Shown: positions 42,709 to 51,901 of the stretch, piece after piece
Position numbering within the stretch: the first letter of the stretch is position 1
Layout: each line of letters begins with the position of its first letter
Assembly: GCA_002083635.1 (NCBI GenBank)
Contig: MSXP01000002.1
Span: 62,001 to 126,000, forward strand
DNA length: 64,000 nt
Source of the DNA: Proteobacteria bacterium ST_bin12
GTDB taxonomy: Bacteria > Pseudomonadota > Gammaproteobacteria > Burkholderiales > Methylophilaceae
Direction: 5' to 3'
Position numbers and translations under genes: made by a program
Notes under the pieces: generated by a model
The model's database searches: none
Told to the model about the DNA's origin: nothing
Seen by the model: the letters and a program-made list of their open reading frames with translations, nothing else

Positions 42709-43206
42709 ATGAAAACGCTTTTTAGCAAGCCGATTGTCATTCAATTACTACCTTCATACCTATTATTGGGCTTGTTGCTTGTAGTTGCAACTGCAAGCTG
42801 TGCGATTTTGCTCAGCATATCGATGCATTTGATGCTTAAGTTAAGTATATTGTCGTTAGTTATTGCGTCAAGTGCCTATTTTATTGCACGCGATGCATTA
42901 TTGATGTTGCCGTGGTCTTGGCAAAGTGTGGAGGTGGATACAAAAGGGGTGTTAACGCTTGTTAACAAGCGCCAACAACGCTTTAAACCGCAACTAACAT
43001 CCAGCACTTTTGTGCATGAATATTGCGTGATTTTAAACTTTAAGTATGCGTTTTTAAAATGGCCGCTAGCGCCAGCGTTACTGTTTAATTTTGCAGATAA
43101 CGCTGAAGCGTTGAGGCGATTACGTGTTTGGTTACGGGTGCATGAAAATAAAAAATTCAGGCAAATGCAACAAACGAGCACTCAATTGACCATTACTGGC
43201 GATTGA
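42709..43206 (+). CDS. YgfX-like membrane protein
   Basis: The 165-residue protein has two adjacent N-terminal membrane helices (residues 8-55), followed by a soluble domain with 'SWQSVEVDTKGVLTLV' and a WLRV end. The layout matches YgfX (CptA) of E. coli, which lies near ygfZ and sdhE and influences the cytoskeletal proteins FtsZ/MreB. The gene is divergent from ygfZ here, supporting the assignment. Its last 25 bases overlap the convergent mxaL gene end. Confidence 0.6.
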   Translation: MKTLFSKPIVIQLLPSYLLLGLLLVVATASCAILLSISMHLMLKLSILSLVIASSAYFIARDALLMLPWSWQSVEVDTKGVLTLVNKRQQRFKPQLTSSTFVHEYCVILNFKYAFLKWPLAPALLFNFADNAEALRRLRVWLRVHENKKFRQMQQTSTQLTITGD

Positions 43207-44186
43207 CGTTTTTTGCGACTTAACCATTGTTTCCAAAGTGATTTTGTTTCTTTGATTGGATGTTTCGGTAAGTAGGCCGCTAAAAATAACAAACCAGAAG
43301 CGCCAGCAAGTAGCCATTTCAGTTCAAATTTAGCTTTATCGCGACGCGCAGGTGGTTGTTTTTTCATCGCAGAAAGCACAGCTTGTACGCTATCCCCATT
43401 CACATATTTCGCGCTGATTTCTTTAGTCATTTCCTGCAAGTATTTTTCATCTAGCTTGGATAAAAAACGGTCGCTCTCACCTGCGGCTACGCTGTCGTTA
43501 CGCGTACCAATATTTGATTCTGAAATTTGTGCAATACCAGGTTGCATAGCAAAACTTTCATTATCCCAATAGCCAATCACTTGATTATTTTCATCCAATT
43601 TTGGAATCGCAGTGCCTTTTTCGCCACCGATTCCAACGAATAACCAATCTTTTCCGCCTTGAAAATCGGTTAAGTCGCGCGTGTTAAAAGCGTGTAACGC
43701 AGGCGTTTCTTCGCCATCGGTCAAGTACACTACTTGCGCAACTTCTGGAAAGCTACGAATCAGCTTCGCCAGCGTTGCCATACTCTCGCGAATGCGGCTA
43801 TTGCCGGACCAGCCTGTACGCCAATCCAAATGGTCAATCGTATCTTCAATCGCGGCAAAATTTTCACATACTTCAATTGGCGTATAAAGCGCTGCCACAC
43901 TCACGCCAGCAAATAAACCAATACCCACCTGTGTCCCGCAGGGCATTTCGCCAATAATGCGATGCATTAAGTATTGCTGATATTGCATGCGCGTAACAGG
44001 TTTTCCGCTAATACTTTTATCGATAACGTTCATACTTTGCGAAATATCTGCCACGATCAAATAGCTGTATATCTCTCGTTTAACAGGCACAGTGGGTTTA
44101 AACAAAGCCACAACCAGCAATATAAAAGCCGTTGCCAGTAAAGTAACATCACGACGATGGCGGAAATAATTAACGATTTTTTTCAT
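43182..44186 (-). CDS. mxaL: MxaL-like von Willebrand factor A domain protein
   Basis: The 334-residue protein has an N-terminal membrane segment (residues 13-31), a von Willebrand A domain (about 41-250) with a MIDAS motif DISQS (around residue 48) and 'LTDGEETPA', and a C-terminal membrane helix near 300-320. Such proteins in the mxaRSACKLD cluster are required for calcium insertion into methanol dehydrogenase. It is the last gene of the minus-strand run starting at 48725. The assignment is by order and domain layout. Confidence 0.72.
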   Translation of the reverse strand: MKKIVNYFRHRRDVTLLATAFILLVVALFKPTVPVKREIYSYLIVADISQSMNVIDKSISGKPVTRMQYQQYLMHRIIGEMPCGTQVGIGLFAGVSVAALYTPIEVCENFAAIEDTIDHLDWRTGWSGNSRIRESMATLAKLIRSFPEVAQVVYLTDGEETPALHAFNTRDLTDFQGGKDWLFVGIGGEKGTAIPKLDENNQVIGYWDNESFAMQPGIAQISESNIGTRNDSVAAGESDRFLSKLDEKYLQEMTKEISAKYVNGDSVQAVLSAMKKQPPARRDKAKFELKWLLAGASGLLFLAAYLPKHPIKETKSLWKQWLSRKKRQSPVMVN

Positions 44187-44207
44187 GAGATTTTAACGGT
44201 TAACTAA

Positions 44208-44759
44208 TTAAGGCAAACCAACAGGAATATTGCCCATAATCAAGCCAGGTGTATCAGATTCTCCTACGCCTGGGGTTGGTGTGCTGGGCAACATGGTGAG
44301 TAATCGATCTAAATTATGACGCGCGTCCCAATGCGAATTATCGTTTTTAAGTGATGAAACATAAGCCGCTTTGGCTTGGCGTAATAAATACTCTGCTTCA
44401 TCGCGCACGGTATTATTGGTACCATTAATCGCTAAGCCACGCAAAAAAAACATATTGCCAATGTTGTAATTAATCGCCGATTTTTGGCTGGCATCGCCTT
44501 TCGGTAAGGCTTGAGTAAATAGTAGTGTCGCTTCTTTATAGCGTTCTTTTTTGGCTAAATAAAGTGCTGTGGCAAATTTTGCCTCAAAACTTTGTTTGTC
44601 AGTTTGGGGTGTTTTGCCTAATGTTACCGCCTCGTTAAACGCATCAATTTGGCGAATTCTGTTAAAGGTATAAATGCTGGCGAGTAAACTCACAAGGCTT
44701 AAAAACACTAAAAACCAAGTGAGTTTTTTTACCGAAAATAAAGATTTTATATTGACCAT
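44208..44759 (-). CDS. mxaK: MxaK-like membrane-anchored protein
   Basis: The 183-residue protein has one N-terminal membrane helix (residues 14-31) and a periplasmic helical domain with TPR-like 'FATALYLAKKERYKEATLLFTQAL' in parts. MxaK of methylotrophs is such a small TPR-type protein lying between MxaC and MxaL, as here. It may scaffold the two VWA proteins. The evidence is gene order more than sequence signature. Confidence 0.7.
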   Translation of the reverse strand: MVNIKSLFSVKKLTWFLVFLSLVSLLASIYTFNRIRQIDAFNEAVTLGKTPQTDKQSFEAKFATALYLAKKERYKEATLLFTQALPKGDASQKSAINYNIGNMFFLRGLAINGTNNTVRDEAEYLLRQAKAAYVSSLKNDNSHWDARHNLDRLLTMLPSTPTPGVGESDTPGLIMGNIPVGLP

Positions 44760-44795
44760 GACGTTTGCCCTAATTGTTGCAATTTAACTGGATGA

Positions 44796-45791
44796 TTAAC
44801 TTTTCCAAGTTTTTACTTCTAAATATTTAACGCCCAGCAATAATGCAATCATTATTGCGGCAATCATAAAGCAAATATTAGAAAAATCTTTACCTGGAAT
44901 TTTTTCCATGTATTTAATCGGTTTTTTCTCTTTGCGATTAATGTCGTCAATCGCTAGTTGCAGCGTTTTTGGATTCTCTGCTTCATAAGCATTAAAAGGC
45001 GTTTTGAAGGTTTTGAAGAACTCATGCAACTCAATTTCTGGCGGCAAGGGTTGATCTTCTTGCGGCACATAATTTTCATTAAAAATACTTAAGCCACCGG
45101 GTTGTTTCAGCACAATCCAATATAGGCTCAAGTGCATGCGATCGTACCAATCTTTGATTTTTTGCTGTGTATTGGCATCAATACGGCCCGCCCCGTCAGA
45201 GAGCAAAAGCACAGCGCGTGAGCCAGAATCAGGCACTTTATCAAATAATCCAGCCGCAGAAGTTAAGCCGCTGCCAATATTGGTTTGAAACAAAGCATTG
45301 CCCGCTGTCGCACGCACTGCCGCTATGGCAGCCTCTTTGTTTTCAGTTAGTGGCAATACGTACATGGCCGAATTGCTAAAAGTAATCATGCCTAACATGT
45401 CGTTTTGGCGAGATTGCACAAATTTTGTAATCAGTCTGCTCGCCGCTGCCGATTTGGTTTCGCCAATTGTGCTATCTGTACTGCCAGACGCAGAAGTCCC
45501 TGAAAAAGGATCGTCCATACTCGCGCTTCGGTCTAGTACTAAAGCAATCTGTGCTCCCACGCCAATACGCTCAACCAGTTGTTGATTACTGTGCGGCGCA
45601 CTTATACCTAATACAATAAACGTTAAAATTAATACCGCTAATATTTTTAAGATCAGCCCAATCAAATCCGATAATGGGTCAGCTGGTAACATATCTAGCC
45701 AAGAATAGCTTTTGCTGTGCGCACGCTGAAAAACCAGCGGTAACAGCGCTAGCGGTAATAACCATAAAAGCCATGGATGAGAAAAAGCCAT
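44796..45791 (-). CDS. mxaC: MxaC-like von Willebrand factor A domain protein
   Basis: The 331-residue protein has membrane helices at the N-terminus (residues 7-21 and about 45-65) and close to the C-terminus (about 301-322), and a VWA domain between (about 83-270). The MIDAS motif is DRSAS in 'LVLDRSASMDDP' and a later 'LLSDGAGR'. The layout is that of MxaC/BatA-type proteins, implicated in methanol dehydrogenase maturation. It starts four bases from mxaA. Confidence 0.75.
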   Translation of the reverse strand: MAFSHPWLLWLLPLALLPLVFQRAHSKSYSWLDMLPADPLSDLIGLILKILAVLILTFIVLGISAPHSNQQLVERIGVGAQIALVLDRSASMDDPFSGTSASGSTDSTIGETKSAAASRLITKFVQSRQNDMLGMITFSNSAMYVLPLTENKEAAIAAVRATAGNALFQTNIGSGLTSAAGLFDKVPDSGSRAVLLLSDGAGRIDANTQQKIKDWYDRMHLSLYWIVLKQPGGLSIFNENYVPQEDQPLPPEIELHEFFKTFKTPFNAYEAENPKTLQLAIDDINRKEKKPIKYMEKIPGKDFSNICFMIAAIMIALLLGVKYLEVKTWKS

Positions 45792-45794
45792 ATA

Positions 45795-46787
45795 TTAAGC
45801 CTTGTTTACTGTTTGTTTGTCAGTAATCAAACCGCGTTCGCAATCGCGGCAACGGCGGCAAAATTGCGCTAACCATTCAATGGGATTATTGCCTACGGCA
45901 TGCTTGGCATTGGGCTCAAAAAACACTTGGCGAGATAATCCAAAAAACTGTTCGATTTCGGATTCAATTTGTTTAAAAGCAGGTTTTTTTTCAAAAAATT
46001 GATTTAAGTTACCGCTAAACAAACTAAAGCCAGCCGTTTTATTGAGCGATTGATGCATGCTGCTCACCACATCTTGCAAGCCTTGCGACGTATTAGGTGC
46101 TTTGCGGATAATGCGATAGGTTTTAGCGAAAGGTCCGCCCATTTTAGGCAGCCATGCGTGTTTGCCCAGCATATAGAGCAAGCCCAGCAGACTTAACCCT
46201 AAAATAGTGAGTAAAATTTTAAGGCGTTGTTTTTCGGCGTTATTGTCTAGCAATAGCGGGCCGCGATAGCCAGACATATTGTTTTCAATTTTAACCGCAC
46301 CAAAAATCGATAGCGGTGAAATGGCGAAATCCCAGCTTGGAATGCGGTAACGCACAACCTCTTTGGATTCTGTGTTGATTAAACGCAAATACTCTGCTGG
46401 CAACGCACCATTTTTTGCAACGACATTGTTTGTAAACACTTGATAACTCAAGGTTAAATCATGATTAACCGAATCGCCATCTTCTTTTTTAATATGCTTG
46501 ATATTACTTAAATCAATACCGACTAATTGACCTCTATAGCGTCTTTCGTAACCAATAATTGGTAAAGACTCATCAATTAATTGATACGGTTTTTTAATGC
46601 GCAATGAAATGTTACGTGTGAGCACATCACCAACAGTGTAGCCCACCGTGCGTTCTGGATCTTGCACTTGTATGATGACAATACCTGCTTTAACATCGGG
46701 TAGCGTTTCATATTCCAACGCCAAAGTTTGCGAAACGCTTAGGCTAAGAACAAGGGCTAACAACCATCGATTCATTATTTTGTTCAT
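45795..46787 (-). CDS. mxaA: MxaA-like periplasmic/membrane protein
   Basis: The 330-residue protein has a signal peptide (about residues 1-23, LA-LEYE), a beta-rich periplasmic domain with 'PERTVGYTVGDVLTRNISL', a membrane helix (about 192-209) and a cytoplasmic tail. The order between mxaS and mxaC, plus the N-terminal domain, match MxaA, a factor for calcium insertion in methanol dehydrogenase. A Cys-rich C-terminus ('FCRRCRDCERGL', around 309-320) is notable and could bind metal. Confidence 0.72.
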   Translation of the reverse strand: MNKIMNRWLLALVLSLSVSQTLALEYETLPDVKAGIVIIQVQDPERTVGYTVGDVLTRNISLRIKKPYQLIDESLPIIGYERRYRGQLVGIDLSNIKHIKKEDGDSVNHDLTLSYQVFTNNVVAKNGALPAEYLRLINTESKEVVRYRIPSWDFAISPLSIFGAVKIENNMSGYRGPLLLDNNAEKQRLKILLTILGLSLLGLLYMLGKHAWLPKMGGPFAKTYRIIRKAPNTSQGLQDVVSSMHQSLNKTAGFSLFSGNLNQFFEKKPAFKQIESEIEQFFGLSRQVFFEPNAKHAVGNNPIEWLAQFCRRCRDCERGLITDKQTVNKA

Positions 46788-46834
46788 AAATTGTACTTAA
46801 ATGATAATTTTAAAAAACGAGTGAGAATCATTGT

Positions 46835-47698
46835 TTAGGCGGCAACAAATTGATGGAAATATTCGGTTAAGGCATCTGCATCAAAATCACCTTCCACATA
46901 AAATGGCGGCATATCAAATTGCATAAACAATTTATAGATTGCTTCGCGACGCGCTCCAAATGACGCAATAATTTTATCGCGATAGTCTTTGCGCAAGAAC
47001 AAGGTACGTTTTGCGCCTGTTTCTGGGTCGGTCACCGCGGTGATACCAAACTCGGGTAAGTTTTTATATTCGTCTGCATCCCACAAAACCACTGGCACAA
47101 TATGATGGCGCAGTAGATTTGCCAATGAGCCTTCCAGCTCTTTTAACGGCATATGAAAGTCAGAAATTAAAAACACTAATGAGCGTTCGCGCGGCAAATA
47201 GCGCCACACATCGGCAATGCCGCTGCCAGAAACGGGTTCCGGATGATATTCCTTCAAGCGCTCAGCTAATTCAATCGCGCGCTGTGATTTGAATGATGCA
47301 GTGCTAATCCAATCTTCACGCACGATTTCATCAAAACCAACAAAACCGAATGGGTCGGAATTGCGACTGGCTGATTGTGCGATGGATTCCGCTATATCGG
47401 CCGCTTTGCGGATTTTTCGTTCTTTGGCACCAAAATTCATGCTGCCTGATAAATCGCAAATCACAAAAACTGGCGTTGCACTTTTTTGATTGAACAAGCG
47501 TACATAGACTTGTTCCATCGGGTCGCGAATGGTTTGGCGCAAATCGATACGACGTGGGTCGGGATAGCTAAGCAAAGATGTATGACCAATAAATTCCATG
47601 CCCATGCCGCGTTGCGTACTGGCGTGGCGACCAGGATGGCGGCCACGGTTGCGCCAACCAATGTGGTAGCTAAACTCTTTAATGTTTTCAATAGACAT
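46835..47698 (-). CDS. mxaS: MxaS-like DUF58 protein
   Basis: The 287-residue protein belongs to the DUF58 family that accompanies MoxR ATPases. It carries a VWA-like region with MIDAS-type DLSGS in 'VICDLSGSMNFG' and 'LISDFHMP'. MoxR-DUF58-VWA sets are general chaperone systems for metal insertion in periplasmic enzymes; MxaS is the methanol dehydrogenase version. The start is ATG at 47698; a longer in-frame extension runs into mxaR and is rejected. It begins ten bases after the mxaR stop. Confidence 0.8.
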   Translation of the reverse strand: MSIENIKEFSYHIGWRNRGRHPGRHASTQRGMGMEFIGHTSLLSYPDPRRIDLRQTIRDPMEQVYVRLFNQKSATPVFVICDLSGSMNFGAKERKIRKAADIAESIAQSASRNSDPFGFVGFDEIVREDWISTASFKSQRAIELAERLKEYHPEPVSGSGIADVWRYLPRERSLVFLISDFHMPLKELEGSLANLLRHHIVPVVLWDADEYKNLPEFGITAVTDPETGAKRTLFLRKDYRDKIIASFGARREAIYKLFMQFDMPPFYVEGDFDADALTEYFHQFVAA

Positions 47699-47708
47699 AA
47701 AAGTGAGA

Positions 47709-48725
47709 TTAGGGCGCGGCGACTGCGTTAATAATATTGCTGAGCATTTCGCGTGCAATTTCAGTGCGACGCATTTCGTACACTGGGCTAAATACCAAAC
47801 GATGCGCCACTGTTTCGTGGAAAACCGCATGAATATCTTCAGGCGTAATCGCCGTGCGCTCATTCAACCATGCATTCACACGCGCGGCACGTAACATCAT
47901 ACTCATGCCGCGTGGGCTGGCGCCGGCAAGCACAAGTCGATTCATATCGACATTGGTTACTTTTACGCCAAAATCAGTTGGTTTGCGTGTGGCTTTCCAA
48001 AGATTTAACGCATATTTTTCTAATGTTTTTGACGCTTCAACACTTTTTTGAATCACACCAGAAAACGCATTTAACTCATTAAATTTCAATACATCAGGTT
48101 TAACTGTGTCGATCAATGCATCCACGTTGTGGAAACGCGTATCAAACATTAAACCAGACATAATGTCATCGTCGTTTGGTACAACAATTGGGATTTCCAT
48201 CATAAAACGGTCACGCGCCGCAGAAGGGATTTCAAACGTTTCTTCTTTTTCGACTTGGTTACGGTCTGCAAACACAATCATGTGCGGGAAAGTATGTTCT
48301 TTATTAAACGCAGACAGCGTACGTTCTGCCATTACGCGCAATAGTAAAGAATGCACTTGTGGACGCGCGCGGTTAATCTCGTTAAAGAAAAACACGGATA
48401 AATCTTCACCAGACATCAATAGCGGGCCAGCGCTCACATGTGGCTTACCGTCTTCACCCAAATACGTGTGATACACCAAATCGTTTGGCATCAAATCAAT
48501 CGTACCTTCAATACGCTGATAACCGCCGCCAATGCCGCGTGTAAAAGCGCGGAGTAGAGTCGTTTTGCCCACGCCTACATCGCCCTCAAGCAATACGTGA
48601 CCACGCGCAAAAATCGCAATCGTAATTAAGCGAACAGGGTTGTGCTGACCAACCACCACTTTGTTCACTTCGGTTTCTAAAGTCAGCGCATGTTGACGCC
48701 AATCGGCTAATAGACGGTCACTCAT
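47709..48725 (-). CDS. mxaR: MoxR-family AAA+ ATPase (MxaR-like)
   Basis: The 338-residue protein has Walker A 'GDVGVGKTT' (around residues 43-51), Walker B-like 'VFFFNEINRARPQ' (around 110-122), a sensor 1 Asn region 'IVFADRNQVE', and a C-terminal lid, the MoxR AAA+ type. MxaR is required to activate methanol dehydrogenase in methylotrophs. It heads the six-gene minus-strand run mxaR-S-A-C-K-L. An AGGA ribosome binding site lies upstream of the ATG. Confidence 0.85.
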   Translation of the reverse strand: MSDRLLADWRQHALTLETEVNKVVVGQHNPVRLITIAIFARGHVLLEGDVGVGKTTLLRAFTRGIGGGYQRIEGTIDLMPNDLVYHTYLGEDGKPHVSAGPLLMSGEDLSVFFFNEINRARPQVHSLLLRVMAERTLSAFNKEHTFPHMIVFADRNQVEKEETFEIPSAARDRFMMEIPIVVPNDDDIMSGLMFDTRFHNVDALIDTVKPDVLKFNELNAFSGVIQKSVEASKTLEKYALNLWKATRKPTDFGVKVTNVDMNRLVLAGASPRGMSMMLRAARVNAWLNERTAITPEDIHAVFHETVAHRLVFSPVYEMRRTEIAREMLSNIINAVAAP

Positions 48726-49111
48726 TGAGTTTTTTCCTAAAATTTATTGGTTAAGTAACAGATGGTTGGTATTTAAATAATGTTTTTTTAGTATAGTAGA
48801 TTTGAAACAATTCATTAACAATATAAATGAATTTTTATAAAGTGTATACAGGTTTGTATAGTTCTAATCATTTTTAACGCACATACCAGTGTGTGCCAGA
48901 TAAAATATCGGATCTCGATACATAGCGGCACTTAATTAGCTGCACTAAAGCAAAAAACTTAATCCATATTTTAGTGTTAAATTCTATGCTTGACGGTTGC
49001 GCAGTGCTTAATGTTTTGCGTGAGTCAACTTTGTATATTGGGTACTACTTCCGAGTATTCACTCTTTGATATAATTTTCATCTAATCGCGACAAACAATA
49101 AAGGTGCAATC
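48726..49111 (+). other. 386-base intergenic region between mxaR and a small membrane protein
   Basis: The region contains the mxaR leader on the minus strand, with an AGGA ribosome binding site and a TATACT hexamer, and the leader of the next gene on the plus strand with a TATAAT at about 49070. Short inverted repeats are CACA..TGTG near 48881-48896 and TATCG..CGATA near 48907-48921. No tRNA, terminator or coding frame was recognised. Confidence 0.5.
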
Positions 49112-49324
49112 ATGGCAAGTATGTTATCTGATTCCGCTAAAGAGGCGCTATCTGGAGCACAGGAGACTGTTCTATATTTCTTTGGAATTGTTATAGTCTT
49201 TAGTCCTATAGGTTTCTTAATATCAAATTTAATTTCAGGTAAATCAATTCTTATCAAAAAGCTTGCATACCTTTTATTTGTTGGAGTTGGTTTTTTTATA
49301 GCAATTAAAGTAGTATTTTTTTAA
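49112..49324 (+). CDS. Small two-helix membrane protein (unknown)
   Basis: The 70-residue product has a polar N-terminus and two membrane helices (about residues 22-40 and 48-68). The ATG is preceded by AAAGGTG at a good distance and a TATAAT about 35 bases before that, so it looks translated. No family was recognised. The end 'AIKVVFF' runs to the stop with no domain after it. Function unknown. Confidence 0.5.
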   Translation: MASMLSDSAKEALSGAQETVLYFFGIVIVFSPIGFLISNLISGKSILIKKLAYLLFVGVGFFIAIKVVFF

Positions 49325-49493
49325 ATATTCAAAAAAACTTCATCTTAGCAATCTGATTAGCTACTTTTATTGTTATCTAATATTTGCATAACAGAATTGT
49401 TTTTGGCGTTGTAAAGAGATAAGACTTTCGCAAAATGCAATTTCCAGCGAAAATAGCACAAATCTTATCAATATAATTAAAAGTCCAAATTAA

Positions 49494-50009
49494 ATGACTA
49501 AACAAAATAGCTTTACCAAAGAGGAATTACTTAAATGTGGGCGAGGAGAAATGTTTGGTGAGGGTAACGCGCAATTACCGCTACCGCCAATGTTAATGTT
49601 TGATCGCATTGTAAAAATTACCGATGAAGGCGGTAAATACGGTAATGGACAAATTATTGCGGAGCTGGATATTCGCCCCGATTTATGGTTTTTTGATTGT
49701 CATTTTACAGGCGATCCCGTCATGCCAGGTTGCTTGGGCTTAGATGCTATGTGGCAACTAGTTGGTTTTTACTTAGGTTGGATGGGTGGGCCTGGACGTG
49801 GTCGTGCGCTAGGGGCTGGCGAGGTTAAATTTAGCGGGCAAGTGTTGCCAACAGCTAAAATGGCTACTTATACCATTGATTTAAAACGCGTAATGATGCG
49901 TAAGCTAGTGATGGGTATTGCAGATGCGACGATGTCATTAGATGGTCGTGAAATATACGCCGCCAATGATTTGCGTGTAGGCCTGTTTACGCGAACAGAT
50001 AATTTTTAA
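49494..50009 (+). CDS. fabA: 3-hydroxydecanoyl-[ACP] dehydratase/isomerase
   Basis: FabA (171 residues) dehydrates 3-hydroxydecanoyl-ACP and isomerises it to cis-3-decenoyl-ACP, the branch to unsaturated fatty acids. The catalytic His and Asp are in 'FFDCHFTGDPVMPGCLGLDA' (about residues 66-85), the hallmark of FabA rather than FabZ. fabB follows 58 bases downstream, the usual anaerobic desaturation pair. No FabR or FadR site was recognised upstream. Confidence 0.96.
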   Translation: MTKQNSFTKEELLKCGRGEMFGEGNAQLPLPPMLMFDRIVKITDEGGKYGNGQIIAELDIRPDLWFFDCHFTGDPVMPGCLGLDAMWQLVGFYLGWMGGPGRGRALGAGEVKFSGQVLPTAKMATYTIDLKRVMMRKLVMGIADATMSLDGREIYAANDLRVGLFTRTDNF

Positions 50010-50067
50010 CGCGTTTTTATCCGTATTTTGAATGCATAATAAAGAAAATTTTTGAGGAGAACACGCA

Positions 50068-51309
50068 ATGCGTCGTGTCGTAATCACCGGGTTTGGCATC
50101 GTATCTAGCCTAGGTAACAATAAAACAGAAGTACAGAAAAGTTTGTACGAAGGAAAATCTGGCATTAGTTTTCAGCCAGAATATGCTGAGCGCGGAATGC
50201 GGTCGCAGGTCGCGGGTTCGGTCAAGCTAGATGTGCAGGAATTAATCGATCGCAAATTAATGCGCTTTATGGCTAAAGGCCATGCTTATGCTTGGATTGC
50301 ATTGCAAGAAGCGATTGCTGATGCAGCGTTGGATGAAAGCCTAGTTTCAAATGTACGCACTGGTATTATTGTTGGTGGTGGCGGGCCTTCAACAGAAAGT
50401 ATCGAAGAAAGCAACCGCGTACTTGCCGAAAAAGGTATACGCCGTGTTGGCCCTTATATGGTCACCAAAGCCATGTGCAGCGGCATTGTTGCTACTCTTG
50501 CTACGGGTGCCAAAATCAAGGGCGTTAATTACGGCATCAGTTCAGCCTGTTCTACTAGCGCGCATTGTATAGGCGCTGGTGTTGAGCAAATCCAATTGGG
50601 TAAACAAGATATTGTATTCGCAGGTGGCGGTGAAGAGGAGCACTGGAGTTTATCTTATTTATTTGATGCGATGGGTGCCATGTCCAGCAAATATAATGAT
50701 ATGCCTGATAAAGCATCACGTACTTATGATGCAAACCGCGATGGTTTTGTGATTTCAGGCGGCGGCGGCATTGTGGTGCTAGAAGAATATGAGCATGCCA
50801 AAGCACGTGGTGCAAAAATCTATGCAGAAGTAATTGGTTACGGTGCAACATCCGATGGCTACGACATGGTTGCACCAAGTGGCGAGGGCGCACAGCGTTG
50901 TATGAAGCTGGCTTTGCACACGCATGATGGTCAAAAAATTGATCATGTGGATTATATTAATACACACGGTACAAGCACCCCAGTGGGTGATACTAAAGAG
51001 CTAGAGGCCATTCATGCTGTCTTTAGCAGTGGCGAATATGGTGCACTACCAGCGATTGCATCAACCAAGTCACTTTCAGGTCACGCATTGGGCGCAGCCG
51101 GCGTGAATGAAGCGATTTATACCTTAATTATGATGCAAAATAACTTCATTGCAGCGTCAGCCAATATTGAGACGCTAGACCCAGCCGCCGCTGACTTACC
51201 TATAGTCACTCAGCGGATTGACAATGTGAAAATTGAAACAGCGTTATCGAATAGCTTTGGTTTTGGCGGCACCAATGCCACACTGACTTTATCGACTAAA
51301 TATTTGTAG
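50068..51309 (+). CDS. fabB: 3-oxoacyl-[ACP] synthase I
   Basis: FabB (413 residues) elongates cis-3-decenoyl-ACP and saturated chains. The catalytic triad is visible: Cys in 'GISSACSTSAHCIG' (around residues 158-171), His in 'YINTHGTSTPVGD' (around 294-306), and the Lys/His region 'STKSLSGHALGAAGVNEA' (around 331-348). The gene has a GGAG ribosome binding site. With fabA it forms the unsaturated fatty acid pair. Confidence 0.96.
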   Translation: MRRVVITGFGIVSSLGNNKTEVQKSLYEGKSGISFQPEYAERGMRSQVAGSVKLDVQELIDRKLMRFMAKGHAYAWIALQEAIADAALDESLVSNVRTGIIVGGGGPSTESIEESNRVLAEKGIRRVGPYMVTKAMCSGIVATLATGAKIKGVNYGISSACSTSAHCIGAGVEQIQLGKQDIVFAGGGEEEHWSLSYLFDAMGAMSSKYNDMPDKASRTYDANRDGFVISGGGGIVVLEEYEHAKARGAKIYAEVIGYGATSDGYDMVAPSGEGAQRCMKLALHTHDGQKIDHVDYINTHGTSTPVGDTKELEAIHAVFSSGEYGALPAIASTKSLSGHALGAAGVNEAIYTLIMMQNNFIAASANIETLDPAAADLPIVTQRIDNVKIETALSNSFGFGGTNATLTLSTKYL

Positions 51310-51348
51310 TGTTTACCTGCCATTTAAAAGCCATTTTAAAGATTAATC

Positions 51349-51894
51349 ATGAAAACACATGTGCAGATTAGTCTATTTTTACTGATGGCTTTTTTATCAA
51401 GTTGCGCAATATTAGGCGACCGCACAGTGAATGTAACCGAGGCGCAAATTCAGCAAAAACTCAATGAGAAATTGGCAGTGCCGATTCAATTGCTGAAAGT
51501 GTTTGATGTGAGTTTAAGTAATTCAGTTGTTAAGTTTGATCAACAAACAGGCCGCATGCAAACCACATTGGATACAGTGTTAAATAGTCAGTTATTGGAT
51601 AAAAGTGTCGCAGGCAAACTGGGAATTTCTGGCAAATTACGTTTTGATGCAGCGAGTCAGTCAATTGTGTTAGATGAGCCGCAAATTGATCAATTTAATG
51701 TGGATGGCGCTGATCATCAGTATAACGAAATTGTTAACGCATTAACGAAGACGCTTGGCAAACAAATGTTGAACGGCATTACTTTGTATACGGTGAAACC
51801 AGAAGATTTGAAATTTGGCGGCATTGCGTACAGCCCCAAAGATATTCAGATTACCGACAAAGGTTTGCAGTTAACATTGACGCCTGCACAATAA
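51349..51894 (+). CDS. DUF1439 lipoprotein
   Basis: The 181-residue protein has a type II signal peptide with lipobox 'LSSC' (Cys19) followed by a DUF1439-like domain (YceB-type): 'VNVTEAQIQQKLNEKLAVPIQ' in parts and 'VDGADHQYNEIVNALTKTLG'. It is predicted to be an outer- or inner-membrane lipoprotein with a lipid-binding-like fold. It lies 39 bases after fabB; a link to fatty acid metabolism is positional only. Confidence 0.78.
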   Translation: MKTHVQISLFLLMAFLSSCAILGDRTVNVTEAQIQQKLNEKLAVPIQLLKVFDVSLSNSVVKFDQQTGRMQTTLDTVLNSQLLDKSVAGKLGISGKLRFDAASQSIVLDEPQIDQFNVDGADHQYNEIVNALTKTLGKQMLNGITLYTVKPEDLKFGGIAYSPKDIQITDKGLQLTLTPAQ

Positions 51895-51901
51895 TCTAAT
51901 C

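Noticed and set aside
47699..47863. N-terminal extension of mxaS of 55 codons into mxaR
   Set aside because: The extension does not look like DUF58 and overlaps the MoxR gene; ATG 47698 gives a normal protein.
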